Below are positions 14,569-21,560 of a stretch of 39,821 bases of DNA, in pieces. The first letter of the stretch is position 1, and each line of letters opens with the position of its first letter. Where the stretch lies: positions 1 to 39,821 of the forward strand of contig CAJUKK010000015.1 of the NCBI GenBank assembly GCA_910586985.1, in the 5' to 3' direction. This DNA comes from an uncultured Christensenellaceae bacterium (lineage in GTDB: Bacteria > Bacillota > Clostridia > Christensenellales > Borkfalkiaceae). A program made the translations under genes and the position numbers. The notes below the pieces were generated by a model. That model made no database searches. It had not been told where the DNA came from and was given only the letters and a program-made list of their open reading frames with translations.

Positions 14569-15820
14569 TATTTTGGGATTTTGGAGTACGTTCGGCTCGG
14601 TAATGCTTGCTATTTTCATGTTGCTTGTGATGATCACGGTGCATGAATTCGGTCACTATATAGCGGGAAAAATTTTTAAGTTTAAAATCAACGAGTTTTC
14701 GATCGGGTTCGGACCTGCGCTTTTTAAAAAGAAACACAAAAAGACGGATGAGCTTTTTGCCATCCGCCTGATTCCGCTTGGCGGTTACTGTGCGTTCGAA
14801 GGGGAGGACGGTCTCGACGAGGAGTCTCCCGCGCCCGAAAAAGAAATTTCTGCGGAGGTACAGACGGCGGAAGTTTTCCCTGACATTGCCGTTGCATCCG
14901 AAAATCAAGAGACTGTTACGGAGGAAAAAAGCGCGGTCGGAACGCCCGTTAAAGGCGTTTCTCCCGATGCGTTTACAAAAAAGAAACCGTGGCAACGCAT
15001 TATCGTTCTGGTTGCAGGCGCATTCATGAATTATGTGCTCGCTCTGTTGATGATACTTATCGGCTTTTTTGCTTACGGGCAGTCGATGATTGCGGTATGG
15101 AAAATGGACGCGCCGACGGAGGAGTACCGTTCGGAATACAGCTTGCAGGATCTGGATATTATGCTTGAGGCGGAAGGGCGAAATCTGTACCTTACAACGG
15201 ATATTGCTAAAGCGCTCAACGGAAAAAAAGCGGGCGATCTTGTAGAGATGAAAGTATCGCGCGTGGTGGGTAAGACGGACGATGATAAAAATATCCGCGA
15301 AGAAATGACGGTCAGCGTTATGTTACGCGAGGACGTAACCGTTAAAAACAGCGCGGATTTAAATAGCGTATGGCGCGCGCTTGGCATCGCCAACGAGGAG
15401 GGGGTAGACCAACTTGCAACAACCTATTATCAATTCGGTTTTTTTGAAACGCTGGGGCGTTCTTTTGCCTATTCGTTTAAGATCGCAGGATCGATTTTTA
15501 AAGTGCTCGGAGAGTTGTTGACGGGACAGCTTGGTATTTCCGCGCTCGGCGGTCCGATCACGACGATTTCCATGACTTCGCAGATGGTATCGCGCGGGTT
15601 CCGTTCTTTCCTCGAAATCGGGAGCTTTATCGGCGTCAATCTTGCCGTGTTCAATCTATTGCCGATCCCCGCGCTCGACGGGAGCAAGGTGGTGTTTACG
15701 GCAATCGAATGGGTGCGGGGAAAGCCGATCAGCCGCAAGGTAGAGGCGATTATTCATGCGGTCGGGTTTATTCTTCTTCTGGGATTTGCCGTGCTTGTCG
15801 ATTTTTTGCAATTTATCTGA
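14558..15820 (+). CDS. rseP: RIP zinc metalloprotease, site-2 protease family
   Basis: A 420-residue intramembrane protease. The zinc site HEFGH (His29, Glu30, His33) lies in the first helix; the third ligand region is NLLPIPALDGSK near residue 366. A PDZ-like segment spans about 190-270, and the last helices end at LLGFAVLVDFLQFI. It should cleave membrane-bound anti-sigma factors or signal-peptide remnants. Residues about 86-134 are an extra acidic, low-complexity stretch between LGGYCAFEGED and the WQRIIVLVAG helix, where most relatives have a short link. It starts inside dxr and ends with a perfect 15-bp hairpin. Confidence 0.93.
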   Translation: MVNNILGFWSTFGSVMLAIFMLLVMITVHEFGHYIAGKIFKFKINEFSIGFGPALFKKKHKKTDELFAIRLIPLGGYCAFEGEDGLDEESPAPEKEISAEVQTAEVFPDIAVASENQETVTEEKSAVGTPVKGVSPDAFTKKKPWQRIIVLVAGAFMNYVLALLMILIGFFAYGQSMIAVWKMDAPTEEYRSEYSLQDLDIMLEAEGRNLYLTTDIAKALNGKKAGDLVEMKVSRVVGKTDDDKNIREEMTVSVMLREDVTVKNSADLNSVWRALGIANEEGVDQLATTYYQFGFFETLGRSFAYSFKIAGSIFKVLGELLTGQLGISALGGPITTISMTSQMVSRGFRSFLEIGSFIGVNLAVFNLLPIPALDGSKVVFTAIEWVRGKPISRKVEAIIHAVGFILLLGFAVLVDFLQFI

Positions 15821-15842
15821 AAGAACTTAAAATTCGCTTGTA

Positions 15843-15882
15843 ATAACGGTCTCTTATAGGAATAAGAGACCGTTATGTTCTT
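15843..15882 (+). terminator. Hairpin ending the rseP transcript
   Basis: A perfect 15-bp stem, 15843-15857 with 15862-15876, and a 4-base loop; the T-rich tail GTTCTT is modest. It lies between rseP and the convergent ABC-F gene and may serve both strands. Confidence 0.65.
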
Positions 15883-15892
15883 GATTGAATTT

Positions 15893-17386
15893 TCAGGACA
15901 AAAGAGTGAGATCGATTGTTCGCGTTGCGATCCGATCGCTAAACGCCCGATCGTGTTCGGCGAACAGCAGTGTGGCTCCCGAAACGAGGATCGCACGTTC
16001 CAGCTGTTCGCGCGCGATGACGTCTAAATAGTTGAGCGGTTCGTCCCATACGTATAAGTGCGCCCGTTCGCACAGGCTGCGCGCAAGCGCGGCTTTCTTT
16101 TTTTGTCCGTCGGAAAAGAGTGACATGTCGCGCATAAAGTCGCGCGGATCAAATCCGAGTTGAAATAAGACTGCATTAAAATAGCTTTCGTCGAGACCGA
16201 ATTCCGCCGCATAGTCTTTGAGTTTGCCGCGATAGTGATAAATTTGCGGAACGTAAGAAATTTTTAAATCGTTTGCAATATTGCGTTTTCCCGTATATCC
16301 AGCAAAATTGCCCGTAATAACTTGAAAAAGCGTGCTCTTGCCTGTGCCGTTTGCGCCCGAAAGCAAAATTCGCTCGCCCGTATTGATAGAGAGTTCGAAA
16401 TCGGAAAAAAGCGTGCGTTCGCCGAAATTTACGCAAACGCCTTCAAGACGCAGTAATTCGGGTTTCCGAAAGGGCGCGGGGGAGAGTTTAAGCTCCGTCA
16501 CTTCTTCAAAACCTCTAAGCAATTCCCGAATGTGGTTTTCCGCTTTTACGATTCGTCGCTCGGTCACGCCCGCCCGTTTTTGCAGTCTTGCCGCCTGTGC
16601 GCCGATATAGCCGCGGTCAAGCATGGCGTGTCTATCGCCCGCGCCGCTCTTCTTATATTTGGCTTTTTCTGCCTTTTCAGCCCATTCGGCGGTACGTTTT
16701 GCGGCGGCTGAGAGCCGTTTTTTCTCTTTTTCCAACTTTTCTTTTTGCGTTCGGTCATTGAGTTCCGCTTTATCGCGTTCTTCTTTCCATACGGCGTAGT
16801 TGCCGCGGATAAGTTCCGCGCCGTTTCGGTTCAGCGAAAGAATATGATCGCAGCACGAGTCGAGGAACGCTCTGTCGTGTGAGACGACGAGGAATCCGCG
16901 TTTTCCCGAAAGATATCCGGCGACCGTTTCCCGCCCCGCCTGATCGAGGTGGTCGGTCGGCTCGTCAAGGAGGGGATAACCCTCGGTTGCAAACAGCGCG
17001 GCAAGCAGAAATTTTGTCCGTTCCCCGCCCGAGAGGGTGGAATAGGGGCGGAAGAGCGTTTCCTCGGGTAACCCCAAAAGGCTTGCTTCCCGTTGTAATT
17101 GCCAAAGCTCGGCATCGGGCGCAATTTCCTCTGCGAGAGCATAGGCGCACTTGTTTTCGTCGGATATCTCGCAGGGGAAGCAACGCAAAGGAAGATTACA
17201 GACGATTTTTCCTTCGCCTTTCAATTTTCCTGCAAGTAGTTTTAAAAGGGTGCTTTTTCCTCTGCCGTTTCGCCCCGTTAAGCCGAGTTTCCAATCGCTT
17301 TCAAGGTCGAGGGAAAAGTCGGAAAATACGGGATCGACCGCGTCGGGATAGATAAAAGTTAAATTTTCGATTTGTATATATGCCAT
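15893..17386 (-). CDS. ABC-F ribosomal protection protein, Lsa/CplR type
   Basis: A 497-residue protein with two ABC ATPase domains and no membrane segment. NBD1 has Walker A GRNGRGKS (38-45), signature LSGGE (about 118) and Walker B LLDEPTDHLD. A charged coiled-coil linker (about 195-305) reaches toward the peptidyl-transferase centre in this family. NBD2 has GANGTGKST, FSDGQKKK and WDEPLNYLD. DWKLGLTGRNG and WDEPLNYLD are typical of Lsa, Vga and CplR proteins, which dislodge lincosamides, streptogramin A and pleuromutilins; housekeeping EttA/Uup types differ. The leader carries a promoter, a three-codon ORF and an intrinsic terminator, so expression is probably induced by ribosome stalling. 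GGAGG precedes the ATG. No sign of recent transfer. Confidence 0.88.
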   Translation of the reverse strand: MAYIQIENLTFIYPDAVDPVFSDFSLDLESDWKLGLTGRNGRGKSTLLKLLAGKLKGEGKIVCNLPLRCFPCEISDENKCAYALAEEIAPDAELWQLQREASLLGLPEETLFRPYSTLSGGERTKFLLAALFATEGYPLLDEPTDHLDQAGRETVAGYLSGKRGFLVVSHDRAFLDSCCDHILSLNRNGAELIRGNYAVWKEERDKAELNDRTQKEKLEKEKKRLSAAAKRTAEWAEKAEKAKYKKSGAGDRHAMLDRGYIGAQAARLQKRAGVTERRIVKAENHIRELLRGFEEVTELKLSPAPFRKPELLRLEGVCVNFGERTLFSDFELSINTGERILLSGANGTGKSTLFQVITGNFAGYTGKRNIANDLKISYVPQIYHYRGKLKDYAAEFGLDESYFNAVLFQLGFDPRDFMRDMSLFSDGQKKKAALARSLCERAHLYVWDEPLNYLDVIAREQLERAILVSGATLLFAEHDRAFSDRIATRTIDLTLLS

Positions 17387-17399
17387 GTTAATTCCTCCG

Positions 17400-17439
17400 A
17401 AATAAAATAAAAATTCCGCACGGAAATCACCGTGCGGAA
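17400..17439 (-). terminator. Attenuator terminator in the ABC-F leader
   Basis: On the minus strand, TTCCGCACGG and CCGTGCGGAA (17430-17439 and 17414-17423) form a perfect 10-bp stem with loop TGATTT, followed by TTTTTATTTTATTT. It ends only a few bases before the ABC-F ribosome site, so transcription would stop before the gene unless the stem is disrupted. Confidence 0.88.
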
Positions 17440-17565
17440 CAGAAACTCCCCGATAGGAGTTTTATTTCGGATATAAATAACGGGTGATTTCCTGCGAGCG
17501 CACAAATAAACGGAAACGCTTGTAAAACGTCCCTTACCGTGCAGTCTCAAATTTTCAGGAAATCA
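17414..17565 (-). promoter_or_regulatory. Alternative-pairing leader (anti-antiterminator, antiterminator, terminator)
   Basis: Three leader segments can pair in alternative ways. Segment 1 (17556-17565, minus-strand TGATTTCCTG) is the exact complement of segment 2 (17485-17494, CAGGAAATCA). Segment 2, shifted by two bases (17483-17492, GGAAATCACC), is the exact complement of segment 3 (17422-17431, GGTGATTTCC), which is the loop and inner stem of the terminator. Pairing 1-2 leaves the terminator free; if segment 1 is covered by a ribosome, pairing 2-3 breaks the terminator. Segment 1 overlaps the stop codon of the three-codon leader ORF. Confidence 0.8.
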
Positions 17566-17574
17566 AAAACGCAA
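17563..17574 (-). CDS. Putative three-codon leader peptide of the ABC-F gene
   Basis: On the minus strand AGGAGG (17584-17589) is followed after 9 bases by TTG CGT TTT TGA, a minimal ORF reading Met-Arg-Phe. It lies about 27 bases after the -10 element and its stop codon is part of attenuator segment 1. A ribosome stalled here by an antibiotic would cover segment 1. The start codon TTG is weak evidence on its own; the placement of the ribosome site and the overlap with the pairing segment are what support it. Confidence 0.5.
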   Translation of the reverse strand: MRF

Positions 17575-17600
17575 GCCCGTATTCCTCCTGTTTTTTTTTA

Positions 17601-17630
17601 ATTCTAGCAAAGACATTCGCTCTTTGTCAA
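17601..17630 (-). promoter_or_regulatory. Promoter of the ABC-F gene
   Basis: TTGACA (17625-17630), an 18-base spacer and TAGAAT (17601-17606) on the minus strand. The -35 box overlaps the stop codon of the upstream thiT gene, and transcription would start near 17595, giving a leader of about 210 bases. Confidence 0.85.
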
Positions 17631-18856
17631 GTGTTTTCGTCGTTATTTATTTGATAAGTTTGTTCTTTTTTTACGTTTTCAACCGCATGGAATTTCCGTG
17701 CCTGTTTCACGAGCGAGGGGGAACTGAACGCCAATACACCGGCTATGATTACTAACGCGACGTCGACGAATACGAAAGAGTTGTACGCAAGCGAATATGC
17801 CCATACGTTCATACCTGCGTCGGCGGCGTATGCGGAGAACGCGAATACGCCCGAGAGCACGTGCGACACAAAGCGCAGAGTACTTGCGGCGACCGCGCCC
17901 AATGCAAACTGTACTTGCGGCAATTTTTTAAGTTTTTTTACGTTCGAAAACATGCCCGCAACGCCGATTCCGGCAAACGCCACGGGATAGTCGAGCAGGA
18001 ACTGTGCGGGATGAATGATCCAAGGGTCTTGCACTGCCTGTAAAACGCCGTAGATGAGTCCTGCGAATACGCCCTTTTTCGTGCCGAACATATACGAATA
18101 GATCATGAGCGGAAGGAGGGATGCGAACGTAATCGAACCGCCCTGCGGCATTTCCCACAGTTTTAAATATGAGAGCGCAAAACTGAGCGCAATGCAGATT
18201 GCGGCGTATGAAATCGATTTGCTGTCAAATCCTTTTTTATCGCGGTTGAATACAAAACCCAGCGCAAAGATTGCGGCGAGCAATAACGCTGCGCTCAGAT
18301 AGAGCACAATCTGATTGACCTTGGCTGCGTCCGAGTTAAAGTAGCCGTCCCCATCGATATTCCTGCCGTAATACACGCCGATACAGACGAGTAACGCGAC
18401 GAACGCCGCCGCGGCAAGACCGGCGCTTACGGTTGCGGCAATGCGGAAAGGTTTTTTTCCGAAAAGGGACGCGCCGTAGGTAACTGCCGCGCCGAGGAGC
18501 ACAGTTCCCGCAAGCGTTGCAGCGGGGTAGAGCAAAAGTTCGTTGATCCGTCCTTTTTCGTTCATCTCCATAAAAGCGAGCGACAGCATCGCAATGATAA
18601 CGGTCAACGAAAATCCGACCGCGAGCGAAAGAGCGACTGTAACGTACGATTTGAGCGATTCCTGCCTTTTAAACCGTACGAGAATGCCTGCGCCGAGGAG
18701 AGAGACAAACAGCAGGGCGGCGATCCAGAGGAACACGGTCATGAGCGAACTCTGCGCGTATTCCGTCCAGACCTTTCCGTAAAGAAAGCCGAGCGTTTCG
18801 CCGTCTGCGTCGAAAACTTCTTCCGAATAGGAAGCGAGCAGTGAGAAGGGTAACAT
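17627..18856 (-). CDS. thiT: ECF thiamine transporter S component with extra N-terminal membrane domain
   Basis: The C-terminal part (about 215-395) is a ThiT substrate-binding protein: it starts SISYAAICIALSFALSYLKL and contains MPQGGSITFASLLPLMIYSY, GLIYGVLQAVQDPWIIHPAQ and LDYPVAFAGIGVAG, matching the thiamine-site loops of the family. The first 210 residues hold about five further hydrophobic helices; ThiT is normally only about 180-200 residues. The start at 18856 is chosen for the GGAGG in front; a longer in-frame start at 18937 would lie in the riboswitch hairpin. It should work with a shared EcfA-EcfA'-EcfT module encoded elsewhere. A TPP riboswitch lies upstream, supporting thiamine as substrate. 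Confidence 0.9.
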   Translation of the reverse strand: MLPFSLLASYSEEVFDADGETLGFLYGKVWTEYAQSSLMTVFLWIAALLFVSLLGAGILVRFKRQESLKSYVTVALSLAVGFSLTVIIAMLSLAFMEMNEKGRINELLLYPAATLAGTVLLGAAVTYGASLFGKKPFRIAATVSAGLAAAAFVALLVCIGVYYGRNIDGDGYFNSDAAKVNQIVLYLSAALLLAAIFALGFVFNRDKKGFDSKSISYAAICIALSFALSYLKLWEMPQGGSITFASLLPLMIYSYMFGTKKGVFAGLIYGVLQAVQDPWIIHPAQFLLDYPVAFAGIGVAGMFSNVKKLKKLPQVQFALGAVAASTLRFVSHVLSGVFAFSAYAADAGMNVWAYSLAYNSFVFVDVALVIIAGVLAFSSPSLVKQARKFHAVENVKKEQTYQINNDENT

Positions 18857-18913
18857 AGAAACCTCCGAAAATAATTTTTTTTTTGAGTTACCCGTCTCCG
18901 AGAACGGCAAAAT

Positions 18914-18956
18914 TTGTTTGTTTATAAAAACAAACAACCCGCGTAAAATACGCGGG
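18914..18956 (-). terminator. Tandem hairpins of the thiT riboswitch expression platform
   Basis: On the minus strand, CCCGCGTA/TACGCGGG (18938-18956) is followed by a T-rich stretch which itself folds with AAACAAACAA (18914-18937). The first stem plus TTGTTTGTTTTT resembles an intrinsic terminator between the aptamer and the gene. Confidence 0.7.
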
Positions 18957-18961
18957 CGTAG

Positions 18962-19055
18962 ATATCCTCAGAAAATCCTGTGCTTTCGTTCAAGTATTAC
19001 CTTGTCCGATTCAAATGGTATCATCTCAGCCTTTTACGGCACCCACGACGGATAA
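18962..19055 (-). promoter_or_regulatory. TPP riboswitch aptamer
   Basis: Read on the minus strand: GGGTGCC, short stem, GGCTGAGATGATACC, then a stem CAAG-GTAATA-CTTG (the P5 hairpin, usually around ATAATG) and GAACGAAAGCAC. TATCC and GGATA at the ends can close P1. The order and the CTGAGA box fit the THI element; the segment TGAATCGGAC replaces the usual ACCTGA, so this is a variant core. It precedes thiT, which fits thiamine pyrophosphate sensing. Confidence 0.85.
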
Positions 19056-19090
19056 TTCAGTTTTATTTGTTGAACGCATTCAACATAAAA

Positions 19091-19119
19091 ATTATATTCT
19101 GTTTTTGGCAAAAAGTCAA
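19091..19119 (-). promoter_or_regulatory. Promoter for thiT
   Basis: On the minus strand TTGACT (19114-19119), 17-base spacer, TATAAT (19091-19096). Transcription would begin just before the TPP aptamer. Confidence 0.85.
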
Positions 19120-19148
19120 TTGTTTTTTGATAAAATTTGTGGTATAGT
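19120..19148 (+). promoter_or_regulatory. Promoter for yfbR-fprA-rubredoxin
   Basis: TTGTTT (19120-19125), 17-base spacer, TATAGT (19143-19148). Its -35 box directly abuts the -35 box of the divergent thiT promoter. Confidence 0.65.
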
Positions 19149-19177
19149 AATAACGATATCACGAAAAGAGGACTGAT

Positions 19178-19759
19178 ATGGATAAATTTTACGCGTATAT
19201 GGACAGAATGAAGTACATTAAACGTTGGCAGCTCATGCGCTCGGTGCGCGAGGAAAATATTATGGAGCATTCGCAGTCCGTGGCGGTGCTCGCTCATGCG
19301 CTCGCCGCAATCGAAAACGGCGTGTACGGGGGAAAACTCGACGTGCAAAAAATTGTTTTCTACGCGCTCTACCACGAGGTCAGCGAAGTGATGACGGGCG
19401 ATCTGCCTACGCCCGTTAAATATTTTAATCAGGGCATCCACGGCGAGTATGAAAAGCTGGAAACGCTTGCCGTAGAAAAAATTGCAGATACGCTCCCTGC
19501 GGAAATGAAGGGGGAGTTGTACCCGTATTTGCAGGCGGATAAAACAAGCGAGGAATATAAATACGTTAAGGCGGCAGACAAGCTTTCTGCCTATATTAAG
19601 TGTTTGGAAGAACTTCGTTCGGGCAATAATGAGTTTGTGCAGGCGGAACGGACGATCGGTGAGACGCTCCGCGAGCTGAAAATGCGCGCGGTGGATTATT
19701 TTTTCGAGCGGTTCATACCCGCATTTTCGCTCACGCTCGACGAGTTGGAGGGGCTTTGA
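19178..19759 (+). CDS. yfbR: YfbR-type HD-domain 5'-deoxynucleotidase
   Basis: A 193-residue protein closely matching E. coli YfbR along its length (RWQLMRSVREENIMEHS, TGDLPTPVKYFN, KAADKLSAYIKCLEEL, GNNEF). YfbR removes phosphate from deoxynucleoside 5'-monophosphates and balances dNTP pools. Metal ligands His31, His66 and Asp134 are present, but the HD pair itself is His66-Glu67 (codons CAC GAG) where YfbR has His-Asp; activity or metal preference may be altered. GAGG precedes the ATG. It leads a unit with fprA (21-base gap) and rubredoxin. Confidence 0.93.
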   Translation: MDKFYAYMDRMKYIKRWQLMRSVREENIMEHSQSVAVLAHALAAIENGVYGGKLDVQKIVFYALYHEVSEVMTGDLPTPVKYFNQGIHGEYEKLETLAVEKIADTLPAEMKGELYPYLQADKTSEEYKYVKAADKLSAYIKCLEELRSGNNEFVQAERTIGETLRELKMRAVDYFFERFIPAFSLTLDELEGL

Positions 19760-19780
19760 GCACGCAATAAGGAGAAGAAC

Positions 19781-20980
19781 ATGATAAACGAAATTTATGT
19801 TGCGGAGGATATCTGCTATATCGGCGCGGGCGACAGAAAAGCCTCGCTTTTTGAAAATATTTATCCGATAGATAGCGGAGTTACCTATAATTCGTATTTG
19901 TTGAAGGACGAAAAGACCGTGTTGTTCGATACCGTGGACCGTGCGGTGGAAGAGGCTTTTTTCGAAAATTTATACGGCGCGCTCGGCGGGCGCGGGTTGG
20001 ATTACCTCGTGGTACACCACGTTGAACCCGATCACTCGTTTTGTATTATGCGCGTTTTAAAAGAGTTTTCCGGTGTTAAAGTGGTAACTTCGCGTAAGGC
20101 GGCGCAATTGCTTAGCGAATATTTCGGGTTTTCGGCCGAGGACGCGTTGATCGTAAAAGACGGCGATACGCTCTCCTGCGGAAAACATACTTTGCGTTTT
20201 ATTGCCGCGCCCATGGTGCATTGGCCCGAAGTGACGATGAGTTATGACGAGACGACGGGTACGCTCTTTTCGGCGGACGCGTTCGGGTCGTTCGGCGCGG
20301 TGAACGGAAATATCTTTGCCGATCCCAATAAGTTCGAAACGGAGGAGCTTTACGAAGCGCGGCGGTATTATACGAACATCGTCGGAAAATACGGCGTACA
20401 GGTGCAAAACGTTTTAAAACGCGTAAAGGAACTTTCGGTAAAAGCGGTGTGCCCGTTGCACGGGCGCGTGTGGCGCGAGGGGTTCGGAGCGTTTTTGGAA
20501 AAATATTTGCTATGGAGTTCGTATCAACCCGAGGAGCGCGGCGTGTGCATTTTTTGCGGATCGATTTACGGGCATACGATGCGCGCAGCCGAACTGCTTG
20601 CAAATCTGCTTGCGGAATATCGGATTCCCGTTGTCTTATACGATACGTCGAAAACCGACGGGTCGTATCTGCTTTCCGAGGCGTTCCGCTACTCGCACCT
20701 CGTGTTTGCCGCGGCAACCTATAATGCGGGAATTTTTACGAGTATGGAACGGCTGCTTTCGGAGTTAAAGACGCATAACTTCCAGAATCGTAAATATTCA
20801 ATTATCGAAAACGGGAGTTGGGCGCCGCAATCGGGGAAACTGATGGAAGAAACGCTTTCGTCGCTGAAAGGTATGTTAAAGTGCGGTGATACGGTAAGTA
20901 TGTTGGCATCGGTAAAAGAGGATACGAAAGCTCAGTTAAAAGCGCTTGCTCAAAGCATTGCGGCGGAATTTGCCGAATAA
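19781..20980 (+). CDS. fprA: FprA-type flavodiiron protein
   Basis: A 399-residue A-type flavoprotein. The N-terminal metallo-beta-lactamase-like domain carries the diiron ligands in HHVEPDHS (about 79-86), MVHWPEV, SADAFGSF and PLHGRVWR. The C-terminal flavodoxin domain binds FMN (GSIYGHTMRAAE, and the ATYNAGIF and ENGSWAP loops). These enzymes reduce O2 to water and/or NO to N2O without releasing radicals and protect anaerobes. GGAG precedes the ATG. The rubredoxin gene follows after 40 bases and is the expected electron donor. Confidence 0.95.
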   Translation: MINEIYVAEDICYIGAGDRKASLFENIYPIDSGVTYNSYLLKDEKTVLFDTVDRAVEEAFFENLYGALGGRGLDYLVVHHVEPDHSFCIMRVLKEFSGVKVVTSRKAAQLLSEYFGFSAEDALIVKDGDTLSCGKHTLRFIAAPMVHWPEVTMSYDETTGTLFSADAFGSFGAVNGNIFADPNKFETEELYEARRYYTNIVGKYGVQVQNVLKRVKELSVKAVCPLHGRVWREGFGAFLEKYLLWSSYQPEERGVCIFCGSIYGHTMRAAELLANLLAEYRIPVVLYDTSKTDGSYLLSEAFRYSHLVFAAATYNAGIFTSMERLLSELKTHNFQNRKYSIIENGSWAPQSGKLMEETLSSLKGMLKCGDTVSMLASVKEDTKAQLKALAQSIAAEFAE

Positions 20981-21020
20981 GATCGTAACGTTTGGGTAAT
21001 ACTGATTACGGAGGGTCGAT

Positions 21021-21179
21021 ATGGCAAAATATGTGTGCACAGTATGCGGTTATACTTATGACGAGGAGCAAGGCGACGATATGAACGGCGTTGCGGCAGG
21101 AACAAAGTGGGAAGACGTGCCCGAAGATTATGTTTGTCCTTTGTGCGGCGTCGTAAAGAGCGATTTTGCAAAAATATAA
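21021..21179 (+). CDS. Rubredoxin
   Basis: A 52-residue protein: MAKYVCTVCGYTYDEEQGD, then TKWEDVPEDYVCPLCGVVKS. The two CxxCG knuckles (Cys6/Cys9, Cys39/Cys42) bind a single iron, and the Gly, Asp, Trp and Pro positions are the standard ones. Rubredoxin passes electrons to the flavodiiron protein encoded just upstream. GGAGG precedes the ATG by 7 bases, and a terminator follows. Confidence 0.97.
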   Translation: MAKYVCTVCGYTYDEEQGDDMNGVAAGTKWEDVPEDYVCPLCGVVKSDFAKI

Positions 21180-21195
21180 ATAAAATAACTGAGGG

Positions 21196-21222
21196 AACGG
21201 GACTTTCAAGTCCCGTTTTTTC
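21196..21222 (+). terminator. Terminator of the fprA-rubredoxin unit
   Basis: AACGGGACT (21196-21204) pairs with AGTCCCGTT (21209-21217), followed by TTTTT. Confidence 0.9.
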
Positions 21223-21475
21223 CGTTTCTTAATTTGAATTGCGGCGGCGTTAATGGTGTGCGGACTGATTGTTATGGCGACAATATCAAACTAATTGGCG
21301 GAAACGACAGTGCGTACGCAACGTCAACGACGGCGTGCGAAGGCGCCTGCGGCGTTTATACTGTGGACAACTGTCAAATTGAATATATCGGGAAAAATCT
21401 CATAATATCAAATAAAAATGGCGTTACGACTACAAGCCTCCCGTTGTCGGTTATCGGGCATAAAAAGGAATGCAA
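21223..21475 (+). other. Possible gene remnant between two terminators
   Basis: One plus-strand frame is open here and reads protein-like (DNIKLIGGNDSAYATS, then CGVYTVDNCQIEYIGKN and LPLSVIGHKKE), but it has no ATG, no ribosome site and no promoter, and runs through a terminator at its end. It may be the 3' remnant of a secreted protein gene that lost its front part. I do not call it a gene. Confidence 0.25.
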
Positions 21476-21493
21476 AACTGCGTTCCTTTTTTT
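21464..21493 (+). terminator. Second terminator before glyA
   Basis: AAAGGAATGCA (21464-21474) pairs with TGCGTTCCTTT (21479-21489) with one G-T pair, followed by more T. Confidence 0.75.
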
Positions 21494-21503
21494 CTGTATT
21501 TTC

Positions 21504-21532
21504 TTGCAAATTTTTTATGATTATGGTATAAT
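21504..21532 (+). promoter_or_regulatory. Promoter of glyA
   Basis: TTGCAA (21504-21509), 17-base spacer ending in TGG, and TATAAT (21527-21532): a near-consensus promoter with an extended -10. An 8-bp inverted repeat ATGATTAT-GGT-ATAATCAT (21517-21535) is centred on the -10 region. Confidence 0.9.
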
Positions 21533-21560
21533 CATAAAAAACAATCCGTAGGAGATTTTT

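Noticed and set aside
17359..17550. Minus-strand ORF of 63 codons in the ABC-F leader
   Set aside because: TTG start without ribosome site; it reads through the terminator stem and overlaps the ABC-F start, so it is a chance frame.
21234..21551. Plus-strand ORF of 105 codons before glyA
   Set aside because: It starts at a TTG without ribosome site, runs through a terminator and the glyA promoter, and so cannot be a normal gene; its middle is listed only as a possible remnant.
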